Below are positions 47,431 to 59,420 of a stretch of 64,000 nt of DNA, piece after piece. The position numbers and the translations under genes were made by a program. This DNA is from Adenanthera pavonina (taxonomy: Eukaryota; Streptophyta; Magnoliopsida; Fabales; Fabaceae), in assembly GCA_026686845.1 (NCBI GenBank), contig JAIVEN010000024.1:7799501-7863500 (forward strand). Direction: 5' to 3'. Every line of letters begins with the position of its first letter. Within the stretch, counting starts at the first letter, position 1. A model generated the notes under the pieces. It did no database searches and was not told where the DNA came from. It was given only the letters and a program-made list of their open reading frames with translations.

Positions 47431-49270
47431 GAATTAACAATAGATATAGTCTAATTATTCTTATTGTGCTTCAACTATTTTGGAGTCTATGCTTGTAATG
47501 ACCTTAAATATATTTATATAAATAAAAAGTATGAATGGATAGTTATTTTTTTTATATAGTTATCTAACTGGGTTAGATTTGAATATTATCAAACCCAAAT
47601 AGGATAGTTCTTTCAATATGTTTTTTTCTATTCATAAGATTCAAACTCAATTTTTCTTAAAGGGTGTTGGGTTTCTTGCAACTCAACCTAATCATCATTA
47701 GTTGGCTAGATATTTTTAAAGATGATTTCCAATTTTTGCCATCATGTTTTCAATAACAGCAGCTTTAAAGCCTGATTGTTTTTTTTTATAAAAAAATTTT
47801 TTAAAATTTTTTAGTTAATTTGTTCAAACTTTTAAAAATAATCATAATATGAAAAAATAATTTTTTTTATTATTTTGAGAAGCTACTCTAAGTAGCTTTT
47901 GAAAAAAGCAGGTATAGTAGACAAGAGAAAAAAAAGGAGAAATATGGAAATGCCATTTTATAAATAGAACTATCCCCATAAAATTACAAAAACCACAAAA
48001 TTTGCCACTGAGATAATATCACAAAAGTTTGCTCATAGTAAAAGGTGTTTTTTTTTTTTTCAAATTTTAACCAAACAAAAATCAATTTTACTTTTCATAC
48101 AATCTAATTCCTTTTTAAACAGTCCCAAAATTACTTTTTAAAATGTTTAAATAAATGGGCCCTAAAAGGCCTTTTATTATTTTTTTTCCAAAAGTGATTT
48201 TATTCCAAATATTTTAAATTCAAAAGTGATTTTAATAAAAAATATCAAAATAAAATTAGAATAAGACTTCAACAAGCATTTCATGCTTATTGACCTTGGT
48301 GATAATTTCTCACTTCTGTGTGAAGGGTTACAACAATATACATGCATTTGTGTATATTAGTTTCAAGTATTTTATAGATTTATTTACTATTGTAAGACCT
48401 CTTAATATGAGATATATAAATGTAATTCAATTGCCTTTAACTATCAATTCACATTGAAATGATTTTTCTTTCACTATTTTATCAATAAATTTTGCTTTAG
48501 GACATTATTTACTCATTAAACATTTGGTAATTTAGATAATTGATTGGACAATGCATTTTCAGCAGAATTGTAGAAAGGATGAGTCTTTGGTGAGCCGTAA
48601 AGTTTGTGCAGGTGAATTTATTTTGATTATTTTTAGATCAATATTTTGCTACAATTATAGAGGTAGTTTCATAATTTATTATGATTCCCACTTTATTATG
48701 ATGTACTTTATTTATATAGATAAAAAGTTGAGTTCTTCTTGTTGTAACATTGGGTAATAGTCTGTTGTATAATTTTCGGGCGATCTAACATGTAAGAAAG
48801 ATTGTTGAAAATTTTATGAAGCTGTTGGATAATATTCTATGATGTAATATTATTCATCTGAAGAGTTTTTGATCAATTAATTACAATTGGAAATAAGAAA
48901 TGATTGTTTCATGTCTTTAGGGCTCACGGGGTAAGATTTGTCACGTACTCCGCGCCGGTCACACTAATTGTTGGGGTGTGATATCTTAGCACTTATCACA
49001 TCTCTTGGAAATACCCCACCTAGTGATATCTGATCATCTATTTGTTTTTTTCTTTTTAGTAGAGATTTGATATGTTTTAATTTTGAAATGATAATGAATT
49101 CAATTAGTAAACAATATTATATCACTTTAATTGTAATAAATTATAAACATTTAATTTAAAAAATTCCAAATAAAGCAATCCATATTTGATAAAATTTAAA
49201 TTCCTAAAAATTATGCAAAGTTAATTCAAAATTCAAAAATAAAAATTGGATCAACAATGGATTTTTTTTC
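47431..49270. other. AT-rich intergenic sequence, possible hAT-like MITE
   Basis: About 47771-48160 might be a hAT-type MITE: near-duplicated 8-mers CTTTAAAG and CCTAAAAG flank imperfect inverted ends, and the interior has a hairpin around AAGCTACTCTAAGTAGCTT (47879-47897). The evidence is weak. 48900-49010 has a more GC-balanced, unassigned stretch. No gene is supported. Confidence 0.3.
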
Positions 49271-49580
49271 GGGCAAATGATATTTAAGGACCAAAATACT
49301 CCATTGATACCATTTTAGGATCCAAACATTCAAAAATAACAAAATTAGACCTAGGTCCTAAACTGAACAAAATTAAAAAATGAAAATTACATGAATACCC
49401 TTATTCAAATGAAAGATACTTGTGCCCTTAACTCTCATCACATAGACGAAGGAGGCCCTAGCTCTCGGACACAAACCAACTTACTCCCCTAGATGAAACA
49501 AGCATAGTAAAATCAGAAAAGGTAATCATGCATATCACGTCGCTCGCATTGTGTCGTCACTCTCTGCTGCCTTACATCGA
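49271..49580 (+). repeat. Left TIR of the MULE
   Basis: Matches the reverse complement of 55447-55757 at roughly 80-85 percent by eye, with small indels. Confidence 0.85.
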
Positions 49581-52500
49581 TAGTAAATACAGGGAGTGGA
49601 GTGTCAAATATTGGATTTGATTTACTAAGTGGTCATAATTTGTTCAGTGCAAAACAAGGAAAGTTGAGTGTCAAATTAGGAATCATCAATAGTAAATACA
49701 GGGAGTGGAGTGTCAAATACTGGAACTGATATACTAAGTGGTCATAATTTGTTTGGTGCAAAAACAAGGGAAGCGGAGTATTAAATTGGGGATCATCAGT
49801 AGTAAATACAGGGAATGGAGTGTCAAATATTGGAATTGATTTACTAACTGGTCATAATTTTTTTGGTGTAAAACAAGGGAACCAGAGTGATAAATTGGGG
49901 ATCTTTCGTAGTAAATACAGGGAGTGGAGTGTCAAATACTAGAATTGATTTACTAAGTGGCCATAATTTTTTTGATGCAAAACAAGGGAAGCAGAGTGAT
50001 AAATTGGGGATCTTTCGTAGTAAATACAGGGAGTGGAGTGTCAAATACTGGAACTGAGTTATTAATTGATCATAATTTGTTTGGTGCAAAACAAGGGAAG
50101 TAGAGTGGTAAATTAGGGATCATTAATAGTAAATACAAGAAGTTGAGTGTCAAATACTGGAACTGATTTACTAAGTGACCATAATTTTATGCAAAACAAG
50201 GGAAGCATAGTGATAAATTAGGGATCATCAGTAGTAAATATAGGGAGTAGAGTGTCAAATAATGAAACTGATTTATTAAGTGGCCATAATTTGTTCTGTG
50301 CAAAAACACGGGAAGCGGAGTATTAAATTGGGGATCATCAGTAGTAAATACAGGGAATGGAGTGTCAAATACTAGAATTGATTTACAAAGTGGTCATAAT
50401 TTGATTGGTGTAAAACAAGGGAAGTTGAGTGTCAAATTGGGGATCATCAGTAGTAAATATAGGAAGTAGAGTGTCAAATATTGGAATTGATTTACTAACT
50501 AGTCATAATTTTTTTGGTGTAAAACAAGGGAACCAGAGTGATAAATTGGGGATCTTTCGTAGTAAATACAGGGAGTGGAGTGTCAAATACTGGAACTGAT
50601 TTACTAAGTGGCCATAATTTTTTTGATGCAAAACAAGGGAAGCAGAGTGATAAATTGGGGATAATCAGTAGTAACTACAGGGAGTAGAGTGTCAAATACT
50701 GTAACTGATTTATTAATTGATCATAATTTGTTTGGTGCAAAACAAGGGAAGTAAAGTGGTAAATTAGGGATCATTAGTAGTAAATACAAGAAGTTGAGTG
50801 TCAAATACCGGAACTAATTTACTAAGTGGCCATAATTTTATGCAAAACAAGGGAAGCAGAGTGATAAATTGGGGATCATCAGTAGTAAATATAGGGAGTA
50901 GAGTGTCAAATACTGGAACTGATTTATTAAGTGGTCATAATTTGTTCGGTGCAAAATAAGGGAAGTAGAGTGATAAATTGGGGATCATCAGTAGTAAATA
51001 CAAGGAGTGAAGTGTCAAATACTAGAACTGATTTACTAAATGATCATAATTTGACTGGTGCAAAATAAGGGAAGCTGAGTGTCAAATTGGGGATTATCAG
51101 TAGTAAATACAGGGAGTAGAGTGTCAAATACTGGAATTGATTTACTAAGTGGCCATAATTTTTTCAATGCAAAACAAGGAAAGTTGAGTGTCAAATTGGG
51201 GATCATCAGTGGTAAATATGGGAAGTTGAGTGTCAATTACTGGAATTAATTTACTAAATGGTCATAATTTTTTCAGTGCAAAACAAGGGAAGTGGAGTGA
51301 TAAATTGGGAATAATCAGTAGTAAATACAGGGAGTGGAGTGTCAAATACTGGAATTGATTTACTAAATGATCGTAATTTGATTGGTGCAAAACAAGGGAA
51401 GCTGAGTGTCAAATTGGGGATTATCAATAGTAAATACAGGGAGGGGAGTGTCAAATACTGGAACTGATTTACTAAGTTGCCATAATTTTTTCGATGCAAA
51501 ACAAGGGAAGCTGAGTGTCAAATTGGGGATCATCAGTGTTAAATACAGAAAGTGGAGTGTCAAATATTGGAATTGATTTACTAAATGGTCATAATTTTTT
51601 CAGTGCAAAACAAGGAAAGTGGAGTGATAAATTGGGAATAATCAGTAGTAAATACAGGGAGTGGAGTGTCAAATACTGGAATTGATTTACTAAATGATCG
51701 TAATTTGATTGGTGCAAAACAATGGAAGCTGAGTGTCAAATTGGGGATTATCAATAGTAAATACAGGGAGGGGAGTGTCAAATACTGGAACTGATTTACT
51801 AAGTTGCCATAATTTTTTCAATGCAAAACAAGGGAAGCTGAGTGTCAAATTGGGGATCATCAGTGGTAAATACAGAAAGTGGAGTGTCAAATATTGGAAT
51901 TGATTTACTAAATGGTCATAATTTTTTCAGTGCAAAATAAGGGAAGTAGAGTGATAAATTAGGAATCATCAGTAGTAAATACAAGGAGTAGAGTGTCAAA
52001 TATTGGAATTGATTTATTAAGTGGTCATAATTTGTTCAGTACAAAACAAGGGAAGTTCATTATCAAATTAGGGACCATCAATTTACTAGGTGGTCACAAT
52101 TTGATCAGATGAATAATTTAGTGAACATAATTTGTTCGGTGTAAAATCTGGATAGTTCAATGTTAAACCATTGAACATGAATAGTAAATTGAGGGAGTGG
52201 AGTGTCAAATACTGGATCTAATCAAATGAATAATTTAGAGAGAATTATTTGTTCAGTGTAAAATCTGGGTAGTTCAGTGTCAAATTGTCGAGTTGTAAAT
52301 TGAGGGAGTCGAGTGTCAAATACTGGATTTGATTAGATGAATAATTTAGTGAGCCTTATTTGTTCAGTGTAAAATCTGGGTAGTTTAGTTTCATACCATT
52401 GAATATGAGTAGTAAATTGACGGAGTTGAGTGTCAAACACTAAATATTATCAGATGAATAATTTAATGAGTATTGTTTGTTCAGTGTAAAATTTAGGTAG

Positions 52501-52680
52501 TTCAGTGTCAAATTATTGAATATGAGTAGTAAATTGAGAGAGTCAAATGTCAAATATTGGATCTGATTAGATGAATAATTTAGTGAGCATTGTTTGTTCA
52601 GTGTAAAATCTAGGTAGTTCAATGTCAAACCATCAAACATGAGTAGTAAATTGAGGGTGTTGTGGTGTCAAATATTGGAT
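49581..52680. repeat. Tandem array, 109-bp unit, inside the MULE
   Basis: Starts of TAGTAAATACAGGGAGTGGA-type units lie at 49581, 49690, 49800 and 49909, a period of 109 bp. The array is regular to about 52077 (about 23 units), followed by several diverged units with GTAAATTGAGGGAGT and AGATGAATAATTTAGTGAGC. Conserved parts of the unit are GAGTGTCAAATACTGGA, GGTCATAATTTG and GCAAAACAAGGGAAG. Adjacent units differ by substitutions and small indels. Short minus-strand ORFs here come from the repeat and are not genes. Confidence 0.95.
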
Positions 52681-52976
52681 CGAATTGGATGAATTATTTA
52701 ACTTAATTTGTAGAAAATTTAAAACTCGTTATAACCTAGTTTAGCGTGATATCTTGTATTTAACTTCTATTAATTACATTGTTAATTATGATATTACTTC
52801 AGATTTTTGATTGAATCAACATTATCGTTATATATACTGCCAAAGACTTAAAACCTAAAGCACAAAATAGAGCAAAGAAAATAAGAACGAATGAGAGAAA
52901 TTAGGAAAACAAATAAAGAACTCATGTGACGTGAAATAGTTTTATTTATGAATAACCCATAATGTTACATCTTATT
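52681..52976. other. MULE interior, AT-rich
   Basis: Sequence between the array and the gene fragment. It could include the 3' flank of the captured gene. Nothing else is visible. Confidence 0.4.
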
Positions 52977-53340
52977 TTACCAAATTTGGAAAGCATAACA
53001 AAACATACACAATACATGAAGGGATGCACCATACATATATAATCTTAAGGATCTATTGCCTATTCTTATTATTGTTGTTGCACATTCAATAGAAACATTA
53101 GGTCTGAGTTTATAGTCATTCTTCACGTCATCACCACCATAAGCTGACACATTTGGCCTGAGTTCAAAATCCTTCACAACCTTCTTTTTCTCTGATTCCT
53201 TCTCACCATTGCCATAAGTTGACACATAGCCTTGGCTTCAAATTCTTTACAAACTTCTTTTCCTTACTTCTAACCTTGTCATTGCTGTACGCTGAGACAC
53301 TTGGTCTTGGCTCAAAATCCTTCACAAATGAAATTCTTGC
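52977..53340 (-). pseudogene. Captured fragment of an organ-specific-protein (S2/P4-like) gene
   Basis: On the minus strand an intron acceptor (TTATTGTGCAG) at 53341-53351 is followed by ISFVKDFEPRPSVSAYSND, then after a frame break VVKDFELRPNVSAYGGDDV and YKLRPNVSI. The repeating (K)DFE-RPNVSAYG motif is the hallmark of plant organ-specific proteins such as pea S2 (family knowledge). Those are small secreted proteins of unclear function with N-terminal signal peptides encoded upstream. Here only the repeat exon is clear. A frameshift near 53235 separates the first repeat from the others, and a 30-residue tail unlike the family follows. Retention of the intron border implies DNA-level capture. 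Confidence 0.65.
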
Positions 53341-53351
53341 CTGCACAATAA

Positions 53352-55260
53352 CAAACAATGAAACATACATCATATATAAACAGATAACAACATAACATTA
53401 TATCAAATTTGGAGCTTCAATCTTACATGAATTTATTGAAACCTGTAATTTTTTTACTTCGACCTATTGCCATGATTGGTTTATTGACTTGTGAAAGAAA
53501 AAATCATGTCAACAATCACATAGAAAGCAAAGCATTCCATCACAGTAGAAATGTTAATCATTACTACTACTTAGTATCCAATTTTTACTACTCCTTTTAC
53601 GACTTTTTACTACTTTCTGTCACATAACAAATTCTATAAATTCATGTAATTCAATCAAGTTCCACAAGACAAAGTAGCATTAAAATTGAAAACAAAGCTC
53701 TTTTTGTGCATAAAATTGTTTATCAAACTTTATATGCCAATGAAAATTTAATGCAATGAAAGAACTTTACAACTACATTTAAGAACTTGTGGTGGCCAAA
53801 TGAGAGTCTTAGGATACTTATTGACACAAAGATGGAACTACTTGTCCTTATACTGTCATCATTATGTAGTATAGGAATTTACCACCAACGTGAATTGAAT
53901 ACGAGGAACATAAAATACATAGTCATGTTCAAGTAAAATTTCCATTGTAAATTACCTTTTGTCATTTTAAAAGAATATTATAGAAGGGTAAACCTTTATA
54001 GCCAATGATTATTTATATGACCATATTAGCTTGACTATCTTCAAGGGACATTATCCACTAACCATAATTTCCCATCTATACACTTGAATTTGTTATCATA
54101 GTTAACTTTAAGAGACAATGAACAACATCTTACAACTTTAAAAAGGGTATTTATTTTTTTTTCCAGAAAAAAGGGCATAGTATACTGCAACAACATAAGC
54201 TTGTAGAGGTGATATTTTATTCTTGAAACATATAACAATTTGCCAAATCAACAATGTCCTTGTACAAGTCCTAAATTCAAACTATTTCATTCTCTCCCCC
54301 GCAAAACAAAGTATACAAGTTTCTATTCCAACTCCTAATCAGCATGTAATCACAATCATCACCATTGGCACATTTGACTTAACAATATCCACCTTTATCA
54401 TTATCATTTTATTTTGACATGTACCACACTCAAGATACATTAGTAATGATGCCATATTTATTCACAAATCATATAGTCCAACACGACTCAATGTCCTAAC
54501 CCAACACCAAATTCCATAACCCTAAATGAAAATTACTATATTAAATAAGAAAAACTTAGATCTATTCCCAGGACAAAGCTAATAATGTTTAATTCTGCAT
54601 TATCATCTGGAATTTAAACTATAATAAATTAATCAGCAAGTTCACTTTCCTAATTAGAACGTAATTTGACAATAAACAAATAAGGATGTTATTCAAACTT
54701 TAACTTTAGAACTTCCTTTTTGGCCACTTTACCAAAATCATCACCTACAAAGCTCATGCAAAAGAGGCCTTCATTAATTTCTTTATTACATTTTTCTTCT
54801 CACATCTTTGTTTCCTTTTATGTTAAATAAATACATAGAAATTTATCTGAAAAAGTGATATATAAATGTATAAATTAAACATATAGATCTCTATAATCTT
54901 CAAGACTATGCACCAATATAACAACATACTATAATGGTTATTCATTTTTTTGAGTCTAACGAATGATGTTTTAGTGAAAAAATACACAATCAATGGCATC
55001 ATCAATGAAGAAAAATGGGATAAAAATTTAAGAAATAGTCAAAACCAACCGTGTCTATGGAATGCACAGAACACAAATGTCCATAATCAAAGTTCTAAAA
55101 CATCAATGAAAAGCAAAACACAAAATCCCTCTATTGAAATAGTCAAAATTTAATAAATTCCCCTGGCCATTGCAAAGATAAAAACTTTGTTTTAGGTTTT
55201 AGTACATTTACTAATAAAGTAATAAGTTACCCTTTTTTTTTGGTGAGAAGCAATAAGTTA
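53352..55260. other. MULE interior, no recognised gene
   Basis: 1.9 kb, AT-rich. It may include intron, exon 1 or promoter of the captured gene upstream of 53351, but no signal-peptide exon could be identified with confidence. Confidence 0.4.
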
Positions 55261-55267
55261 CCTTTGG

Positions 55268-55405
55268 TTCAGTAGAGACTAGAGAGCAATGTGAATTAGC
55301 AAAGTAGAGAGCAGAGAGTGACGCGAATTAGCAAAGCAGGGAGCACATAGCGATGCGAATCAACAGAGCAGAGAGTAGAGAGTGATGCGAATTAGCAAAG
55401 ATTTA
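55268..55405. repeat. Short subterminal tandem repeats near the right TIR of the MULE
   Basis: Three to four imperfect units of about 35-40 bp built on GCGAATTAGCAAAG and AGAGAGCAGAGAGTGA lie just inside the right TIR. There is no counterpart beside the left TIR. Confidence 0.7.
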
Positions 55406-55446
55406 CAATCCTTAGGGGAGAGCGACAACGTCATTCAACATAGAGC

Positions 55447-55757
55447 ACCGATGTGAAGCAACAGAGAGTGATGGCACAGGTCCAAAGATGTGACATGATG
55501 ACCTTTTCTGATTTCTGTTATGCTAGTTTTGTTTGGGGGAGTAAGTTGTTTGGTTTGTCTTCGAGAGCTAGGGCCTCCTTTGTCTATCTAATGAGAGTTA
55601 ATGGCAGAGGTATCTTTCATTTGAACAAGGGTATTCAGGTAATTTCTATTTTTTAATTTGATCAGTTTGGGACTTGGGTCTGGTTCTATCATTTTTGAAT
55701 ATTTGGATCCTAATATGGTATTAGTTGAGTATTTTGGTCCTCAAATGTCATTTTCCC
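55447..55757 (-). repeat. Right TIR of the MULE
   Basis: Inverted copy of 49271-49580, ending ATGTCATTTTCCC at 55757. Confidence 0.85.
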
Positions 55758-56049
55758 TTTTTTTTATTATGGTAAGAACACCTCATTTATTATGGTTGTA
55801 GCAATTACATACATCTATTTCAAATAAATTCATTGATTAAATTAATTCTAAATCCATATAAGATTACCCAATGATTCAACTACATATATTGCTATAAATG
55901 ATATATAGCTGCCTTCATAGAAAAGTATTTGTTTTGGTTTTTGTAAATGTTGTAAGATAATTTCAAACTCCTCTTCAACCTATGAATCAACCATTATGCA
56001 CCAATTGAATATCACCTTAGTGTTGGCCAAAAAAGAATATATCACTTGG

Positions 56050-57550
56050 TATTGAAAAGTTTTTTGATGATTCTAAACAACTAGAGCTTGGAAAGAAAAT
56101 ATCAAATGAGTGTAAGATCATTCAAGTAAAGAAATCCAAGAGGAAATAGGTGAAGAATTAGTTGTTAGGATATCTCACTTTGTACACTGGATAAAAGGCT
56201 TTGATTTCACTCCCATTGTGTTTAAATATGTTTTTCATATTATTCTATGTTAACATATGTTAAATTTGAAAAACACTGGCTAATAGATAAATTTTGAGCT
56301 GATAAACTTTATATACTTCATTGAAAATTTGAATTTTGCTGACTGAAATTTGAAGTTTCAGAGATGTTACCTTTGACAGATGAATTTCAAGTATTGAAAT
56401 TCGAATTTCAAGTCAAGCATAGTTAAGCAAATGTGTAAAATTCGTCTGAAGTCATTTCAAAGTTCATTTAATATTAAAATGGAAAAAAATTTTAAAAGAA
56501 GACCCTCTAACAGACGAATTTTGAATTTCAAAATTCAAATTTTGGATTAAAGACTTGTAAATTTGGTTAGAGGTCACGAATTTTGAAAGTGTAAGATTTA
56601 AATTTCGGAAAGAAGAACTTTTGTGTGATGTTAAGCTAAGCTCTAACAAACGAATTTTAGCCTCCTAAAATTTGAATTTTGAGTGTAAAGTAGAAACATG
56701 AAACAACTGTTCACACTCAACAGATGTACTTCGAATATGAAAAGTCGTATGTTTTAACATAGGATATATTTGACAAAATAAAAATTCAAATTTTACTATT
56801 GAACAGACGAATTTTGAAAGTTCAATATTAAAGTTTTTAGCTTATGGTCTCTGTGAAATTCATCTGTTGGCACCCAAAATTTAAATTTTAGTGTGTTAGA
56901 CGCATTAAATGTGGATGGTAAATGGCTAGTTTTGCAAAGTAACCGTTAGGTAACGTCTCTAACGGCTAGATCTTGTGTTTAACGTCTAGTTAAGTGACAA
57001 ATCTATAAATAGAACTTCATTTGAAGTTATGGGTAACGAATTTATGCTGTAAATACTGAAATTCTGCTGAAATCATTAGTCAAAGTCTTATATCTACTTA
57101 CACTTCATTTATTACACCTCAATTGTCTTATTTACTCTGTATTAGAGAGTTTTTCATCCGATACAAAATCTTTTCTTCATTTGGAAGAATGATTTTCTTG
57201 TAAGGGGTTTTCACAAGGGATTTGGGAAACACTTTGTTAGAATGCAGAGTGTAAATTTGAAAGCTCTTAGAACAGAGCACAATGTTGTATTGTGGCATTG
57301 CAAGGAGCCCACTGAATTCTTGCAAGATAGTGAAAAATCTCAAGTAGTGGCTTGAGGACTAGATGTTGGTCAAGTGGAGTAGACCGAACCAGGATAAATC
57401 TCTGTGTCCTCTCTTCTTCTACCTTGCAACTGCCTTTTATATTCTGTACTTTGTTTTCTACAACTTTTATTATTACTATTCTATCACAATTTTACAGAAA
57501 ATTTTGAACTTCCCAATTCACCCCCTCTTGGGAAGCCAGCAAACCTAACA
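56050..57550 (+). mobile_element. Solo LTR of the Sirevirus-like family, plus orientation
   Basis: This is the reverse complement of the LTR at 57567-59136, diverged. It runs from TATTGAAAAG (TG changed to TA) to CAAACCTAACA. Identical 5-bp flanks, CTTGG at 56045-56049 and 57551-57555, show a complete insertion reduced to one LTR by LTR-LTR recombination. It contains the inverted conserved box, a TATA box (57003-57012) and MSA motifs (56940-56950 and 56958-56968). Confidence 0.87.
56940..57012 (+). promoter_or_regulatory. Solo-LTR promoter: two inverted MSA motifs and TATA box
   Basis: TCTAACGGCTA (56958-56968, plus) and CCTAACGGTTA (56940-56950, minus) both fit YCYAACGGYYA. CTATAAATAG follows at 57003-57012, 34 bp downstream of the first. 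Activity is unknown. Confidence 0.5.
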
Positions 57551-57566
57551 CTTGGTATATGTCACT

Positions 57567-59136
57567 TGTTAGGTCTGCTGGCTTCCCAAGAGGGGGGTGA
57601 ATTGGGAAGATTGAAAATTTCTGCAAAAGTGTAAGAAAGCAATGAAAGCAAGAGTAGCAGAAAAACAAAGTACACAATATAACAAAGTAGTAAGGTAAAG
57701 GAAGAAAAAACACTGAGATTTATCCTGGTTCGGTCTTTTTCCTTGACCTACGTCCAGTCCTCAAGCTACCACTTGAGTTTTTTCACTATCTTTCATGAAT
57801 TCAATGGGCTCCTTGCAATGCCACAGTATAGCTTTATGCTCTGTTCCAAGAGCTTACAATCTCACTCTCTGTACTCTAGCTAAGTGCTTCCCAAATCCTT
57901 AGTGAAGTTCCCTCACAAGAAAATCTTTCTTCCAGATGAAGATAAGATTGTTTACAGTAATATAAACTCTCTAATCTAGAGTATGTATGACAGTAGAAGT
58001 ACAATGTATGAAGTGTGTGAGAGTAGAAGGCTTTGTCTGAAGAATTTGGCAGAGTTTCAGTATATACAATGTAATTTTGTTACCCACACCTTCAAATGAA
58101 GTTCTATTTATAGATTTTTATCTTAACTATACGTTAGAGACAAGATCTAGCCGTTAGAGATGTTAACCAACAATTATTCTGCAAAATTATCTGTTCACCA
58201 ACCACATTTAATGCATCTGACATCCAAAGTTCGAATTTTGGGGTGTCAACAGACAAATTTTGCAGAGACCATAAGTTAAAGACTTTAACATTGAACTTCG
58301 AAGTTCGTCTGTTCAAAGGTAAAATTTGAATTTTCATCTTTGACAAATATTTTTATGTTGGAACATATGAATTTTCAAGGTTAAAGTTCTTTTGAAGAGT
58401 GTGAATAGTTGTTCTATATTGCTACAGTGCATTCGAAATTCGAATTTTAGTACCCAAAATTTGTCTGTCAGTGAGCAACTCAATATGGCACAAAAGTTCT
58501 TCTTTTAGAAATTCAAATTTTCAAAAACCAAAGTTCATCAGTCAGAGAGATCTCTTATCATACTTATTCCAAAATTCAAATTTCTAAAGACCAAAGTTCA
58601 TCTGTCAGAGGGATACCTGAACAGATTTACACATTGTTTCTCTAAAGTTTCAAAACTAAAGTTTGTCTGTTAGAGAACTGACTTGGAACTCTTTTTAAAC
58701 TTTACTTTCAGATGAACTTTGACATATCTTCAAATGAATTTTTTATTTTTTACAAGTTGTGCTTTACCCGAAATTCGAATTTTAATGGCTTGAAATTTGT
58801 CTGTCAAAGCCAACATCTTTGTAAGTTCGAATTTCAGTCTTCAAAGTTTAAATTTTCAAGTTAACATATGAAGTTTAACAGTCCAAAATTTGTCTGTTTG
58901 TGAGTATTTTTCAAATATATTGTAAGTTAACATAGGATTATTTGAAAAATACATTTTAAAAATATTTGGGTGAAAGATCAAAGCCTTTTACTTATGTGAA
59001 TATAGTGAGAAATTCTACAAACTAATCTTGTACTTATTTTTCTTGGATTTCTTCACTTGAGATCTTTTATACTCCTTTGATATCTTCCTTCCAAACTCCA
59101 GTTTGTTTGGAATCATAAAAAACACTTGATTCAACA
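57567..59136 (-). repeat. 3' LTR of element C
   Basis: 1,570 bp from TGTTAGGTCTGCTGG to TTGATTCAACA, followed by TTCTCCCTTTTTGATG (purine-rich on the minus strand). It has the conserved CCCAAG...TTGGG box (57577-57600), a TATA box (58104-58113, minus strand) and a perfect MSA motif (58148-58158). Between 58228 and 58890 lie many GAAATTCGAATTT / GTCTGTC motif pairs, several decayed by CG to TG changes. Confidence 0.88.
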
Positions 59137-59420
59137 TTCTCCCTTTTTGATGATGATAAAACAACTTGCAAACTGGATTAGTACTTGGGTTTGCTTCTAA
59201 GAGCTCCCCTTCAATATATGCATTAAAATTCGCAGATAAGTGCAGCATGTACAAAAGATCAGAAGGAAAATAGAGAATCTCATTGAATTAATCAAAGATT
59301 TAGTACAGAGATATGACATTGAAAACAAAGAATTTCAAAACAAGATAGATACATTAGTAAAGGAGATACAGTAAGCAAAAACAAGCAGTACAAGAAAATC
59401 TAGTCAATCCTAGGATCTAA

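Larger units (their letters stand above)
49271..55757. mobile_element. Long-TIR MULE, non-autonomous, Pack-MULE-like
   Basis: About 310-bp inverted ends (49271-49580 and 55447-55757) begin GGG(C/A)AAATGA(T/C)ATTT and stay colinear through GACCAAAATACTC, GGAGGCCCTAGCTCTCG and ATCAGAAAAGGT. The 9-bp flanks are TTTTTTTTC (49262-49270) and TTTTTTTTA (55758-55766), an 8/9 match. Because they are homopolymeric this is weak as TSD evidence, but the TIRs are strong. Long TIRs with a 9-bp TSD are the Mutator-like signature. No MURA transposase is seen. The cargo is a tandem array (49581-52680) and a host-gene fragment (52977-53340). Confidence 0.85.

Noticed and set aside
49844..52640. Several minus-strand ORFs of 66-82 codons rich in LTLSFPCFA-type text
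   Set aside because: They fall wholly inside the 109-bp tandem array. The unit length is not a multiple of 3, and the openness reflects repeat composition and the 327-bp block, not a gene.
57551..57566. CTTGGTATATG after the solo LTR looked like a TTGGTATCAGAGC primer-binding site
   Set aside because: CTTGG is duplicated at 56045-56049, so it is the target-site duplication, and the following bases do not match the tRNA complement.
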